Below are positions 33,173 through 42,288 of a stretch of DNA of 64,000 nt, piece by piece. The notes beneath the pieces were generated by a model. The model was not told where the DNA came from and ran no database searches. It was given only the letters and a program-made list of their open reading frames with translations. Each line of letters begins with the position of its first letter. Position 1 is the first letter of the stretch. A program made the translations under genes and the position numbers. This stretch comes from Bradyrhizobium yuanmingense (GTDB taxonomy: Bacteria; Pseudomonadota; Alphaproteobacteria; Rhizobiales; Xanthobacteraceae), in assembly GCF_029167105.1 (NCBI RefSeq), contig NZ_JARFML010000006.1, positions 186,001-250,000 of the forward strand, given 5' to 3'.

Positions 33173-35131
33173 ATGGACCAACCTCAATCGTTCGACGGCG
33201 CCGACGTTCCTGATCCTTCCGTGGCAGGACCGCAGGCCGGGGCCACGCTGATGGGCACGCTGGCACATCTGTGGCCCTACATCTGGCCGGGCGACCGTTT
33301 CGACCTGAAGATGAGGGTGGTCTGGTCGCTGGTGCTGCTGCTCGCCGCCAAGCTGATCACGCTCACCGTGCCGTTCAGCTTCAAATGGGCGACGGATGCG
33401 CTGACCGGCGCCAACACCGCGCCGGTGGCGGCCGACAATTGGCATCTCTGGGTGATCGCCTCGCCCTTGCTGCTGACCGCGAGCTACGGCGTGATGCGCA
33501 TCCTGATGGCGGTGCTGACGCAATGGCGCGACGGCATCTTCGCCCGCGTCGCCATGCATGCGGTACGCAAGCTCGCGACCCTCACCTTCATCCACATGCA
33601 CGAGCTGTCGCTGCGCTTTCACCTCGAGCGCAAGACCGGCGGCCTCACGCGCGTGCTCGAGCGCGGCCGCGAGGGCATCGAGGTCATCGTGCGCATGGTG
33701 ATCCTGCAGCTGATCCCGACCATCGTCGAGGTCTCGCTGCTGCTGGCGGTGCTGCTCTGGCAGTTCGACTGGCGTTACGTGGTCGCGACCCTGATCACGG
33801 TCACGCTCTACATGTACTACACCTACGTCGCGACCGAGTGGCGGATCGGCATCCGCCGCAAGATGAACGATTCCGACACCGAGGCGAACACCAAGGCGAT
33901 CGACTCGCTGCTCAACTACGAGACGGTGAAGTATTTCAGTGCCGAGGCACGCGAGGCGCAGCGCTACGACAGATCGGTCGAGCGCTACGAGGAGGCGAGC
34001 GTCCGCACCTATACCTCGCTCGCGGTGCTCAACACAGGCCAGGCGGTGATCTTCACGCTGGGCCTGACCGCGACCATGCTGATGTGCGCGATCGGCGTGC
34101 GCAACGGCACCAACACCGTCGGCGATTTCGTGCTGGTCAACGCAATGATGATCCAGCTCTACCAGCCGCTGAACTTCATGGGCATGGTCTATCGCGAGAT
34201 CAAGCAGGCGATCATCGACATCGAGAAGATGTTCGGCGTGCTCAGCCGCGAGGCCGAGATCAAGGACGCGCCTGGCGCGAAGCCGCTGGTCATCTCCGCC
34301 GGCACGGTGCGCTTCGAGGACGTGCGCTTTGCCTATGAGCCGGCGCGCCCCATCCTCAAGGGCATCAGCTTCGAGGTGCCGGCCGGCAAGACGGTTGCCA
34401 TCGTCGGTCCCTCCGGCGCCGGCAAATCGACCATCTCGCGGCTCCTGTTTCGCCTCTATGATGTCTCCGGCGGCAGGATCCTGATCGACGGCCAGGACAT
34501 CCGCGAGGTCACGCAGGCCAGCTTGCGCGCATCGATCGGCATGGTGCCGCAGGATACCGTGCTGTTCAACGACACCATCCGCTACAACATCCGCTACGGC
34601 CGCTGGGGCGCGACCGATGCCGAGGTGGAGGCGGCGGCGCGGCTGGCGCAGATCGACCACTTCATCCGCATGGCGCCGAAGGGCTACGAAACCCAGGTCG
34701 GCGAGCGCGGCCTGAAGCTGTCGGGCGGCGAGAAGCAACGTGTGGCGATCGCGCGCACGGTGCTCAAGGCGCCGCCGATCCTGGTGCTCGACGAGGCGAC
34801 CTCGGCGCTCGACACACATACGGAGCACGAGATCCAGGGGGCGCTCGACCGCGTGGCGAAGAACCGCACCTCCCTGGTGATCGCGCATCGGCTTTCCACC
34901 ATCGTCGGCGCCGACGAGATCATCGTGCTGGACCAGGGCCGCATCGCCGAGCGCGGCACTCACGCGAGCCTGCTCGCGCAGGGCGGGCTCTATGCCAGCA
35001 TGTGGAACAGGCAGCGCGAGGCCGAGGAGGCCCGCGAGAAGCTGGCCAAGATGGCCGACACCAATGCCGCGCCCAACCGAGAGCCGCCGCCGGTCGATGA
35101 TAGCCTGACGACGCCCGCGGCGGCGGAGTGA
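33173..35131 (+). CDS. ATM1/HMT-type ABC exporter (fused permease-ATPase)
   Basis: The protein of about 652 residues has an N-terminal six-TM domain (residues about 45-320, including [19 protein letters not shown] and [27 protein letters not shown]) and a C-terminal ATPase domain with Walker [11 protein letters not shown]-loop [12 protein letters not shown] signature [10 protein letters not shown], Walker [13 protein letters not shown] and H-loop [15 protein letters not shown] is diagnostic of the Atm1/HMT1 subfamily, which exports glutathione-linked compounds such as persulfides or metal conjugates. The ATG at 33173 is used; TTG codons at 33167 and 33170 precede it. Confidence 0.94.
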   Translation: MDQPQSFDGADVPDPSVAGPQAGATLMGTLAHLWPYIWPGDRFDLKMRVVWSLVLLLAAKLITLTVPFSFKWATDALTGANTAPVAADNWHLWVIASPLLLTASYGVMRILMAVLTQWRDGIFARVAMHAVRKLATLTFIHMHELSLRFHLERKTGGLTRVLERGREGIEVIVRMVILQLIPTIVEVSLLLAVLLWQFDWRYVVATLITVTLYMYYTYVATEWRIGIRRKMNDSDTEANTKAIDSLLNYETVKYFSAEAREAQRYDRSVERYEEASVRTYTSLAVLNTGQAVIFTLGLTATMLMCAIGVRNGTNTVGDFVLVNAMMIQLYQPLNFMGMVYREIKQAIIDIEKMFGVLSREAEIKDAPGAKPLVISAGTVRFEDVRFAYEPARPILKGISFEVPAGKTVAIVGPSGAGKSTISRLLFRLYDVSGGRILIDGQDIREVTQASLRASIGMVPQDTVLFNDTIRYNIRYGRWGATDAEVEAAARLAQIDHFIRMAPKGYETQVGERGLKLSGGEKQRVAIARTVLKAPPILVLDEATSALDTHTEHEIQGALDRVAKNRTSLVIAHRLSTIVGADEIIVLDQGRIAERGTHASLLAQGGLYASMWNRQREAEEAREKLAKMADTNAAPNREPPPVDDSLTTPAAAE

Positions 35132-35225
35132 CCTTGTCTCCGGTCCCAAGTCTGGCCTAAACAAAGTCTGGCCCAAACAAGCCCGCGCGACCACCCCGTG
35201 GCATCAACCCCGACCGGCAAAAGCA

Positions 35226-35924
35226 ATGTCCATTCTCGATTCGATCCAGCGTCAGATCCCGCCGATCCACAAGGAGGGTTATCCCTTCATCGGCGCCTTT
35301 GCGCTGGCGAGCCTGATCCTGTTCTGGCTGTGGTCGCCGCTGGGGTGGATCGGCACGATCCTGACCGTGTGGTGTGCGCTGTTCTTCCGCGATCCCGTCC
35401 GTGTGACGCCGGTGCGCGAGGGTCTCGTGGTGTCGCCGGCCGACGGGCGTGTCTCCATGATCACCATGGCGCTGCCGCCGGCCGAGCTCGGGCTCGGCGA
35501 CCGGCCGCTGCCGCGCGTCTCGATCTTCATGAGCGTGTTCAATTGCCACGTGAACCGCGCGCCCGTGGCGGGCAGGGTGGATCGTATTGCCTACCGGCCC
35601 GGCCTCTTCATCAACGCCGAGCTCGACAAGGCGAGCGAGGACAACGAGCGCAACTCCCTGGTGATCACGACGCCGACGGCGCGGATCGGCGTGGTCCAGA
35701 TCGCCGGCCTGATCGCCAAGCGCATCGTCTGCTTCGTCAGGGAGGGGCAGGCGATCGGCTCCGGCGAGCGCTTCGGCCTGATCCGCTTCGGCTCGCGCCT
35801 CGATGTCTACCTGCCCGTGGGTACCAAGGCGCTGGTCTCGGAAGGGCAGACCGCGATCGCCGGAGAGACGATCCTGGCCGACCTTGCCGGCGACGACTCG
35901 GGCCGCGCGTTCCGCGCCAATTAA
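35226..35924 (+). CDS. psd: Phosphatidylserine decarboxylase
   Basis: Psd makes phosphatidylethanolamine from phosphatidylserine using a pyruvoyl group formed by self-cleavage. The 232-residue protein has the hydrophobic membrane-associated N-terminus ([20 protein letters not shown]), [23 protein letters not shown] with catalytic residues, and the processing site [11 protein letters not shown], where cleavage between Gly and Ser makes the pyruvoyl serine. It is the short alphaproteobacterial form (about 230 residues). pssA follows 86 bases later, so the pair carries out the two-step route. Confidence 0.96.
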   Translation: MSILDSIQRQIPPIHKEGYPFIGAFALASLILFWLWSPLGWIGTILTVWCALFFRDPVRVTPVREGLVVSPADGRVSMITMALPPAELGLGDRPLPRVSIFMSVFNCHVNRAPVAGRVDRIAYRPGLFINAELDKASEDNERNSLVITTPTARIGVVQIAGLIAKRIVCFVREGQAIGSGERFGLIRFGSRLDVYLPVGTKALVSEGQTAIAGETILADLAGDDSGRAFRAN

Positions 35925-36010
35925 CCAATAGTCGGTGCTCGCAGGCGTTCCGCCGCAATGGCGGAGGGCGGCGCGGCTTGCTATATCTCGCCTCGAGATA
36001 AGGACGAGCC

Positions 36011-36892
36011 ATGACGCCTTACGATTTCAAGGATCCCGACGTCCGCCGCCGGCGGTTCCGACCGATCCCGGTGCGGATGCTGGTGCCCAACGTCATCACG
36101 CTGCTGGCGATCTGCGCCGGCCTGACCTCGATCCGCCTGTCGATCGAAGGGCGGATGACGCTCGCGGTCTATGCCATCGTGTTCGCCGCCGCGCTCGACG
36201 GCATCGATGGCCGCATCGCGCGCATGATCAAGGGGCAGTCGAAGTTCGGCGCCGAGCTCGACAGTCTCGCCGACTTCGTCAATTTCGGCGTGGCGCCCGG
36301 CCTGATGCTGTATTTCTGGCAGCTGCACGAGCTCGGCAATGCCGGCTGGATCGCCGCCATGGTGTTCGCGATCTCCGGCGGCCTGCGGCTTGCGCGCTTC
36401 AATGCCACCATGGACGATCCGAACAAGCCGGCCTTCGCCGCCAATTTCTTCACCGGCGTGCCGGCGCCCGCCGGCGCGATCACCGTGCTGCTGCCGATCT
36501 ATGTCGCGTTCCTCGACGTCGGGCGCACACCTGCGGCGGTGACCGCGGCCTACACGCTTCTAATCGCGTTTCTGATGGTGTCGCGCCTGCCGGTGTTCTC
36601 CGGCAAGACCAAGCGGATGCGCGTGCCGCCCGAGCTGGTGCTGCCGGCCTTCGTCGCCGTGATCGTCTTCATCGCGCTCTTGATCGCCTATCCCTGGCAC
36701 GTGCTGTCGATCGGCACGGTGCTGTACCTTCTCGCGCTGCCGCTCGGCTACAAATCCTATCGCGACCAGGCGCGCGCGATGGAAGCCGCCGCGCCGGCGG
36801 GAGGCGAGGTCCCGTCACCGCCCTCGGCACCGACGCTGGCGAATTTGTCGGAGCCGCCGCAGGACGACGATCGGCCCGGACGGCTGCACTAA
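36011..36892 (+). CDS. pssA: CDP-diacylglycerol-serine O-phosphatidyltransferase
   Basis: PssA forms phosphatidylserine from CDP-diacylglycerol and serine. The 293-residue membrane protein has the CDP-alcohol phosphotransferase motif D-G-x2-A-R-x8-G-x3-D-x3-D (DGIDGRIARMIKGQSKFGAE, then LDSLAD) near residue 60, and six or so TM helices. The C-terminal 40 residues are a Pro/Ala-rich soluble tail, longer than in many homologues. With psd upstream it forms the phosphatidylethanolamine pathway. The start follows GATAAGGACGAGCC. Confidence 0.96.
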   Translation: MTPYDFKDPDVRRRRFRPIPVRMLVPNVITLLAICAGLTSIRLSIEGRMTLAVYAIVFAAALDGIDGRIARMIKGQSKFGAELDSLADFVNFGVAPGLMLYFWQLHELGNAGWIAAMVFAISGGLRLARFNATMDDPNKPAFAANFFTGVPAPAGAITVLLPIYVAFLDVGRTPAAVTAAYTLLIAFLMVSRLPVFSGKTKRMRVPPELVLPAFVAVIVFIALLIAYPWHVLSIGTVLYLLALPLGYKSYRDQARAMEAAAPAGGEVPSPPSAPTLANLSEPPQDDDRPGRLH

Positions 36893-37016
36893 AGCGCTCC
36901 TTGCGGATATCTGCCATGAAGCCCGCCTGAGTTGGGTCGCGATCCGATCTCGGCTATATCGCCCTTGTGCCGGCGGCATCGCGCAATCAATCGCCGCCAA
37001 CCTGGGAGAGAACGCC

Positions 37017-37736
37017 GTGACCAATTCCGCGACCGGGCCGCTGCCCGCTTCCGTCCTCGAAGCGCTGGGCCGTTACGATACGCCGACGATCTGCAACGCC
37101 ATGGAGATCGTGGCGCCCGAGCGGCGGCTGATCGGCTACACCACCAAGCAGCTGGTCTGTCCGTTTCCCGACCTGCCGCCGATCGTCGGCTATGCCCGCA
37201 CGGTGACGATCCGCTCGGTTCTGAAGTCATCGCTTCCGGCCGAGGAGCAGTCCAAGCGCCGAATCGCATATTACGAATATGTCGGCACCGGCCATGGCCC
37301 GCGCATCTCGGTGATCCAGGACATCGACGGACCCGACGTCGGCTATGGCGCGTTCTGGGGCGAGGTACAGAGCAACGTGCACAAGGCGCTCGGCTGCCTG
37401 GGCGTCATCACCGACGGCTCGATCCGCGACATCCCGCAATGGGCCCCGGGCTTCCAGGCGCTGGCCGGCTCGATCGGCCCGTCGCACGCCTGGGTGCACG
37501 CGGAAAGCTTTGGCGGGGAGGTGCGCGTCGCCGGCATGAGCGTGAAGTCGGACGACCTCATCCACGCCGACCGGCATGGCGCCATCGTGATCCCGCTCGA
37601 CCTTGCCGCAAAGCTGCCGGAGGCCGCCGAACTATGCGGCCGCCGCGAGACGCCGATCCTGGAGATCGCCCGCAGCCCCGACTTCTCGCTCGAGAAGCTC
37701 AAGGCCGCGCTGAAGCGCTCTGCGGAGATCCATTGA
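37017..37736 (+). CDS. RraA-family protein
   Basis: The 239-residue protein begins at GTG 37017 behind GGGAGAGAACGCC. It has the RraA fold markers VGYARTVTI, the central GCLGVITDGSIRDIPQW with the Arg-Asp pair that in catalytic members binds substrate and metal, and DDLIHADRHGAIVIP. The family includes aldolases acting on 4-hydroxy-4-methyl-2-oxoglutarate, inhibitors of RNase E, and proteins once called menaquinone methyltransferases. Presence of Arg-Asp makes an aldolase/decarboxylase role possible, but substrate is not assigned. Confidence 0.87.
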   Translation: MTNSATGPLPASVLEALGRYDTPTICNAMEIVAPERRLIGYTTKQLVCPFPDLPPIVGYARTVTIRSVLKSSLPAEEQSKRRIAYYEYVGTGHGPRISVIQDIDGPDVGYGAFWGEVQSNVHKALGCLGVITDGSIRDIPQWAPGFQALAGSIGPSHAWVHAESFGGEVRVAGMSVKSDDLIHADRHGAIVIPLDLAAKLPEAAELCGRRETPILEIARSPDFSLEKLKAALKRSAEIH

Positions 37737-37745
37737 CGGCTGCTG

Positions 37746-37848
37746 GAGCATGATCCGGAAAAGTGTGTAGCGGTTCTCCGAAAAGGATCATGCTCAAACA
37801 ATAACCTAAAGTGCGATAACGATTCATCCTAATCGCATCGCGCTTTAG
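37746..37848. repeat. Composite palindromic repeat (GAGCATGATCC family)
   Basis: GAGCATGATCC at 37746-37756 is inverted as GGATCATGCTC at 37785-37795, and CTAAAGTGCGAT at 37806-37817 is nearly inverted as ATCGCGCTTTAG at 37837-37848. Elements with this layout are widely dispersed in Bradyrhizobium and Rhodopseudomonas. It lies between convergent genes ending at 37736 and 37855. Confidence 0.8.
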
Positions 37849-37854
37849 GGCAAT

Positions 37855-38148
37855 CTACGGCCCGGACGACGGCCGAATGCCGCCTTGCTCTGTCAGAAGC
37901 AGGGCGGCTTGATCCGGTTCTCCGAGCACGGCGGCGGCGCATCCGATCAGGGTGAAGCCGCCGGCAAGGTCCCAGAGGGTGATTTCGTCTGCGCTGTTGG
38001 CGCTGCGCATCAACCGTGCTGCGAGCACGGCGAAGGCGGCCTCGATAAAGAGCAACACGCTGAACGCCGGAAGTACGAGTTCCGGCTCGAGCAGGTGGAA
38101 CGCCAGCGCCGCGGGCAGCGCCGTGAGTAGACCGAATAGCATCAACAT
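37855..38148 (-). CDS. Small membrane protein, unknown function
   Basis: The 97-residue protein has three hydrophobic helices (MLMLFGLLTALPAALAFHLL, LVLPAFSVLLFIEAAFAVLA and LAGGFTLIGCAAAVL) with a short soluble tail rich in Glu, Gln and Pro. GGAG lies 6 bases before the ATG. No named family is recognised. It is monocistronic and divergent from the stator genes. Confidence 0.7.
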   Translation of the reverse strand: MLMLFGLLTALPAALAFHLLEPELVLPAFSVLLFIEAAFAVLAARLMRSANSADEITLWDLAGGFTLIGCAAAVLGEPDQAALLLTEQGGIRPSSGP

Positions 38149-38448
38149 CGCGCTGGCTCCGCGATTGGCCCTGTCGCAACGCTAGCAGACACCAACTGAT
38201 CCCCGTCCACGATGTGGCGGAGGGCCGCAGCCGACGCGACGTGGTGGGCGCCTGCCTATGGTTAGCGGAAGGTTGAAATTCCTATCGCCGGACGGCAAAC
38301 GGAAGATTTAAGGCGGAGCGCGGCACATCGTCGAGACTTAACCTTTACGCGGCTTTAAGGGCGGCGCTCTAGGGTCTGCGATGCGGTTCGGGGTTGAGCC
38401 GCGCCAGCGGCCAGGACGGCCGTTGTTGCGTAGGCGTTGGAGTCGATC
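38149..38448. other. 300-bp divergent control region before the stator genes
   Basis: This stretch lies between the minus-strand small membrane protein gene and the plus-strand PomA-like gene. I see no gene, no FixK box and no clear sigma-54 or sigma-70 promoter. It has the sequence GACTTAACCTTTACGCGGCT about 110 bases before the stator start, which could contain a promoter but is not diagnostic. Confidence 0.4.
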
Positions 38449-39222
38449 ATGGATATCGCAACACTTGTCGGCCTCGTCGCAGGCGCCATTGTTGTGTCGT
38501 CGCTGATCCTGATGGGCGGTACGTTCGGGATGTTCTACGACATCCACGCCGTCATCGTCATCTTCGGCGGTTCGTTCGCCGCAACGATGATTCGCTTTCC
38601 GTTGTCGGCAATGATCCACGGCGTGCCGCTCGGTGCGAAGTTTGCCTTCACTCTCAGCCGCCTTTCCGCCCACGACCTCGTCGACGAACTCGCCCGCATC
38701 GCGGAAATCGCCCGCAAGCAGGGCCCGGTCGGACTGGAAAAGGTCGAGACCGACGAGCCGTTCCTCGCCAAGGGCATTCGCTATGTCGCCGACGGCTACG
38801 ACCTCGATTTCATTCGCGACAATCTGGAGCGCGACCGTGACAACTTCCTGATGCACCTCGACGAAGGCAGCAAGATCTACCGCGCCGTCGGCGACTGCGC
38901 CCCGGCGTTCGGCATGATCGGCACGCTGCTTGGCATGGTGCAGATGTTCTCCAACATGTCGGATCCCTCCAAGCTCGGCCCGTTCATGGCCACCGCGCTG
39001 CTGGCGACCCTGTACGGCGCCGTTGTCGCCAACCTGATCTGCTTGCCGATCGCCGACAAGCTGCACGGCAAGCTGCTGGACGAAGAGACCAACCGCACCT
39101 TGATCATCGACGGCATCCTGATGATCCGCGACTCCAAGAGCCCGACCCTGGTGCGCGAAATGCTGCTGGCCTATCTGCCGGAGAAGCATCGTCACACCGA
39201 AGGCGAGCCGGTGCCGGCTTGA
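38449..39222 (+). CDS. motA: Flagellar motor stator protein, MotA/PomA type
   Basis: This 257-residue membrane protein is the A subunit of the stator that converts ion flow to flagellar rotation. It starts MDIATLVGLVAGAIVVSSLI, as in PomA and LafT-type proteins, and has the long cytoplasmic loop with charged residues that contact FliG, followed by VGDCAPAFGMIGTLLGMVQM and the last helix LLATLYGAVVANLICLPIADKL. The ATG at 38449 follows TTGGAGTCGATC. The short-helix form and GMIGTLLGMVQM resemble sodium-type PomA more than E. coli MotA, but ion choice is inference. motB follows 23 bases later. Confidence 0.9.
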   Translation: MDIATLVGLVAGAIVVSSLILMGGTFGMFYDIHAVIVIFGGSFAATMIRFPLSAMIHGVPLGAKFAFTLSRLSAHDLVDELARIAEIARKQGPVGLEKVETDEPFLAKGIRYVADGYDLDFIRDNLERDRDNFLMHLDEGSKIYRAVGDCAPAFGMIGTLLGMVQMFSNMSDPSKLGPFMATALLATLYGAVVANLICLPIADKLHGKLLDEETNRTLIIDGILMIRDSKSPTLVREMLLAYLPEKHRHTEGEPVPA

Positions 39223-39245
39223 GGCCGCCGCCTGGATTTTGAAAG

Positions 39246-40076
39246 ATGGCCAAGAAGAAGCGCGGCAATGCTCACGGCGGCGGCCACGGCTGGTTCGTGA
39301 CCTTCGCCGACCTCATGGCGCTGCTGCTGGCGTTTTTCGTGATGCTGGTCGCGTTCTCCACGCAAGATGCCAACAAGCTGAAGATCGTCGCGGGCTCGAT
39401 GCGCGAGGCGTTCGGCGTGCAGACCGAGGCGCGCTACTCCGGCATCGTCGAATCCGACGGCCTGCCGACGCGCCCGCGGCTCAAGAACGTCGACCACATC
39501 CAGCCGGAAGATGCCTCCAACACGCCGACGCCAGATCAGGAAGACCGCGAAAAGACCTCCGGCGCGAAGATCAAGATCGACCGCAATTTCGCGCTGGCGG
39601 CAGCCTCGTTGCGCCAGGCGTTGCAGGACATGCCGGAGCTGACCGAGATGTCCAAGCACATCATGTTCGAGGAGACCAAGCAGGGCCTGAACCTCGAGAT
39701 CGTCGATCAGGACGGCCGCTCGATGTTCGCCGACGGCTCCAAGGTGCCTTATGACCGCACCCGCCGCCTCGTCGAGAAGCTCGCGATCCCGCTGAAGGCA
39801 ACGCCGCTTCGCGTCTCCATCGCCGGCCACACCGCGGCGGGGTTCGTGCCGACCCGCAGCGACTATGGCGCCTTCGATCTGTCGGCCGATCGCGCCAACG
39901 CCGTGCGCCAGATCCTCGAGCGCCAGGGCCTGCCGCCGTCGCACATCTTCGCCGTCTCCGGCAAGGCCGATACCCAGCCGCTGTTTCCGGACGATCCCTC
40001 GCTGGCAGCCAACCGGCGGGTGACCATCACCTTGATGCGCGAAGATCCGCCGCTGCCGCCGAATCTGAGGCCGTAA
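39246..40076 (+). CDS. motB: Flagellar motor stator protein MotB (OmpA domain)
   Basis: The 276-residue protein has one TM helix with the ion-carrying Asp (WFVTFADLMALLLAFFVMLV), a plug/linker segment of about 90 residues rich in charged residues, and a C-terminal OmpA-like peptidoglycan-binding domain, recognisable from LRVSIAGHTA and DLSADRANAVRQILERQG and the final NRRVTITLM. It anchors the MotA complex to the cell wall. It is in an operon with motA; no other flagellar genes are in the window, so the pair is physically apart from any flagellar cluster here. Confidence 0.92.
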   Translation: MAKKKRGNAHGGGHGWFVTFADLMALLLAFFVMLVAFSTQDANKLKIVAGSMREAFGVQTEARYSGIVESDGLPTRPRLKNVDHIQPEDASNTPTPDQEDREKTSGAKIKIDRNFALAAASLRQALQDMPELTEMSKHIMFEETKQGLNLEIVDQDGRSMFADGSKVPYDRTRRLVEKLAIPLKATPLRVSIAGHTAAGFVPTRSDYGAFDLSADRANAVRQILERQGLPPSHIFAVSGKADTQPLFPDDPSLAANRRVTITLMREDPPLPPNLRP

Positions 40077-40249
40077 CCCCCTTGCGCTACCATCTTACCT
40101 GAGGCATGTCGTCGCGCTGGCGATGAGCGTGGCTGTGGCGTCACAGCATCCGGCTCGGCGCCTGCTATGATGGTGCGCCGATTGACAGGTGCGCCGGAAG
40201 CGTCAATAGGCGCCGGATCAATTTCAGGGACGAAGCGTTCTCCACCTTC

Positions 40250-42148
40250 ATGACGGCGAGCATCACACAGGCCGAGACCCAGGACGGGCGGCCCACCTCA
40301 AGTTTTTGGGCCCTTACGCTCGGGAGTGTCGGCGTCGTCTTTGGCGATATCGGCACTTCGCCGCTCTACGCATTCCACGAGGCGGTCAAGGCCGCCGCCC
40401 ATGGCGAGCCGGTCTCGCGCGTCATCGTGCTCGGCGTGCTCTCGCTGATCCTGTGGGCGCTCCTGATCGTCGTCACCGCCAAATATGTCCTCTTGCTGCT
40501 GCGCGCCGACAATAACGGGGAGGGCGGCACGCTCTCGCTGATGGCGCTGGGCCAGCGCGCGCTCGGACGGCGAAGCTGGGTCCTGCTCGCGCTCGGCGTG
40601 ATCGGCGCTTCGATGTTCATCGGCGATTCCATGATCACGCCGGCGATCTCCGTGCTATCGGCGGTGGAAGGTCTGAAGCTCGCAACCCCCGCGCTCCAGC
40701 CCTATGTCGTCCCGGTCACCGTCCTCATTCTGTTGCTGCTGTTCGCGGTCCAGAGCAAGGGGACTGCGCTGGTCGCCTCGGCCTTCGGGCCCGTGATGGT
40801 GATCTGGTTCACCGTCATTGCCATCATGGGGGCCGTCCACATCGCCGACGACCCCACCGTGGTGGCGGCCATCAATCCCTATTACGCTGTGCAGTTCGTG
40901 CTGTCGCACGGCACGATCGGCCTCGTGACCCTCGGTGCCGTGTTCCTGGCGGTGACGGGCGGCGAGGCGCTGTACGCCGATCTCGGCCATTTCGGCCGCA
41001 AGCCGATCCAATCCGCCTGGATGTTCTTCGTGCTGCCCGCGCTTCTGATCAACTATTTCGGGCAGGGTGCGCTGGTGCTGTCCGATCCCAGCGCGATCGA
41101 GCATTCGTTCTATCGCATGGTGCCCGAGAAGCTGGTGCTGCCGCTGGTCGGGCTCGCGACGGCCGCAACCGTGATCGCGAGCCAGGCGGTGATCACGGGC
41201 GCCTATTCGCTGGTCTATCAGGCCGTGCAGCTCGGCCTGCTGCCCCGTTTCGAGGTGCGCTACACCTCCGAATCGCATGCCGGCCAGATCTATCTGCCGC
41301 GCGTGAACCGGCTGCTGTTGATCGGCGTGATGCTGCTGGTCTTGCTGTTCCACACTCCGAGCAATCTGGCTTCGGCCTATGGCATCGCGGTCTCGACCAC
41401 CATGGTCGCTGACGGCATCATGGGCTTCGTCGTGATCTGGAAATTGTGGAACTGGCGCGCCGCCACGGCTGCGGCTGTGATCGTGCCGTTCGTCATCGTC
41501 GATCTGAGCTTCTTCAGTGCCAATCTCTTGAAGCTACTCGATGGTGCCTGGGTGCCGTTGCTGTTCGGCATCGTCATGGTGGGGACGATCTGGACCTGGC
41601 GCAAGGGCTCGGCGATCCTGGTCCAGAAGACCCGCAGGATCGAGGTTCCACTGGACGATCTGATCCGCAGCCTGGAGAAGCGGCCGCCGCACATCGTCAA
41701 GGGCACCGCAGTGTTCCTGACCAGCGACCCCGCCTTCGTGCCGACCGCGCTCCTGCACAACCTTAAGCACAACAAGGTACTGCATGAGCACAACGTGATC
41801 CTGACCATCGAGACCGCGCAGACGCCCCGGGTCGATCTGTCGGAGCGGTTCAGGATGGAGAAGATCAGCGACAAGTTCTCCAAGGTCCGCTTGCGCTTCG
41901 GCTTCATGGAGCAGCCGAACGTGCCGAAGGCGCTCGCGATCGCACGCAAGCAGGGTTGGCAGTTCGACATCATGTCGACCTCGTTCTTCGTGTCGCGCAG
42001 GTCGCTGAAGGCCTCGGCGCAGTCGGGCATGCCGCTCTGGCAGGATCATGTATTCATCGCGCTGAGCCGATCAGCCAACGATGCCACCGATTATTTCCAG
42101 ATCCCCACCGGCCGGGTGGTGGAAGTCGGAACCCAGGTCACCATCTAG
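40250..42148 (+). CDS. kup: Kup-family potassium uptake protein (first copy)
   Basis: The 632-residue membrane protein has the Kup N-terminus ([22 protein letters not shown]), about 12 TM helices, and a cytoplasmic C-terminal domain of about 170 residues. Kup proteins import K+ with protons. Characteristic segments are [48 protein letters not shown] (in outline) and [20 protein letters not shown]. The C-terminal sequence shares the end [19 protein letters not shown] with the second copy downstream. It has no obvious ribosome-binding site close to the ATG. Confidence 0.96.
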   Translation: MTASITQAETQDGRPTSSFWALTLGSVGVVFGDIGTSPLYAFHEAVKAAAHGEPVSRVIVLGVLSLILWALLIVVTAKYVLLLLRADNNGEGGTLSLMALGQRALGRRSWVLLALGVIGASMFIGDSMITPAISVLSAVEGLKLATPALQPYVVPVTVLILLLLFAVQSKGTALVASAFGPVMVIWFTVIAIMGAVHIADDPTVVAAINPYYAVQFVLSHGTIGLVTLGAVFLAVTGGEALYADLGHFGRKPIQSAWMFFVLPALLINYFGQGALVLSDPSAIEHSFYRMVPEKLVLPLVGLATAATVIASQAVITGAYSLVYQAVQLGLLPRFEVRYTSESHAGQIYLPRVNRLLLIGVMLLVLLFHTPSNLASAYGIAVSTTMVADGIMGFVVIWKLWNWRAATAAAVIVPFVIVDLSFFSANLLKLLDGAWVPLLFGIVMVGTIWTWRKGSAILVQKTRRIEVPLDDLIRSLEKRPPHIVKGTAVFLTSDPAFVPTALLHNLKHNKVLHEHNVILTIETAQTPRVDLSERFRMEKISDKFSKVRLRFGFMEQPNVPKALAIARKQGWQFDIMSTSFFVSRRSLKASAQSGMPLWQDHVFIALSRSANDATDYFQIPTGRVVEVGTQVTI

Positions 42149-42162
42149 AATGCGACTGACGC

Positions 42163-42184
42163 AGCCATGCATATTTGCATGGCT
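42163..42184. promoter_or_regulatory. Perfect 9-bp hairpin between the two kup genes
   Basis: AGCCATGCA at 42163-42171 is exactly inverted as TGCATGGCT at 42176-42184 around TATT. It starts 15 bases after the first kup stop and lies about 105 bases before the second start. There is no T tract after it, so it may be an operator or a transcript-stabilising hairpin rather than a terminator. Confidence 0.5.
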
Positions 42185-42288
42185 ACGGCCCAGAATCGGG
42201 CTAGGCTATGCCGGTGGCGCAGGACTATAAGCCGCGCGCTCTTCCGCCGTTGTGCAGTGAAGCATTCTAGAGGCCAGCGGGCTCTCCC

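Noticed and set aside
33128..35194. A 688-residue open frame on the minus strand opposite the ABC exporter
   Set aside because: It is an antisense frame created by high-GC codon bias. It is Arg/His/Asp-rich with no domain, and the exporter on plus has all ABC motifs.
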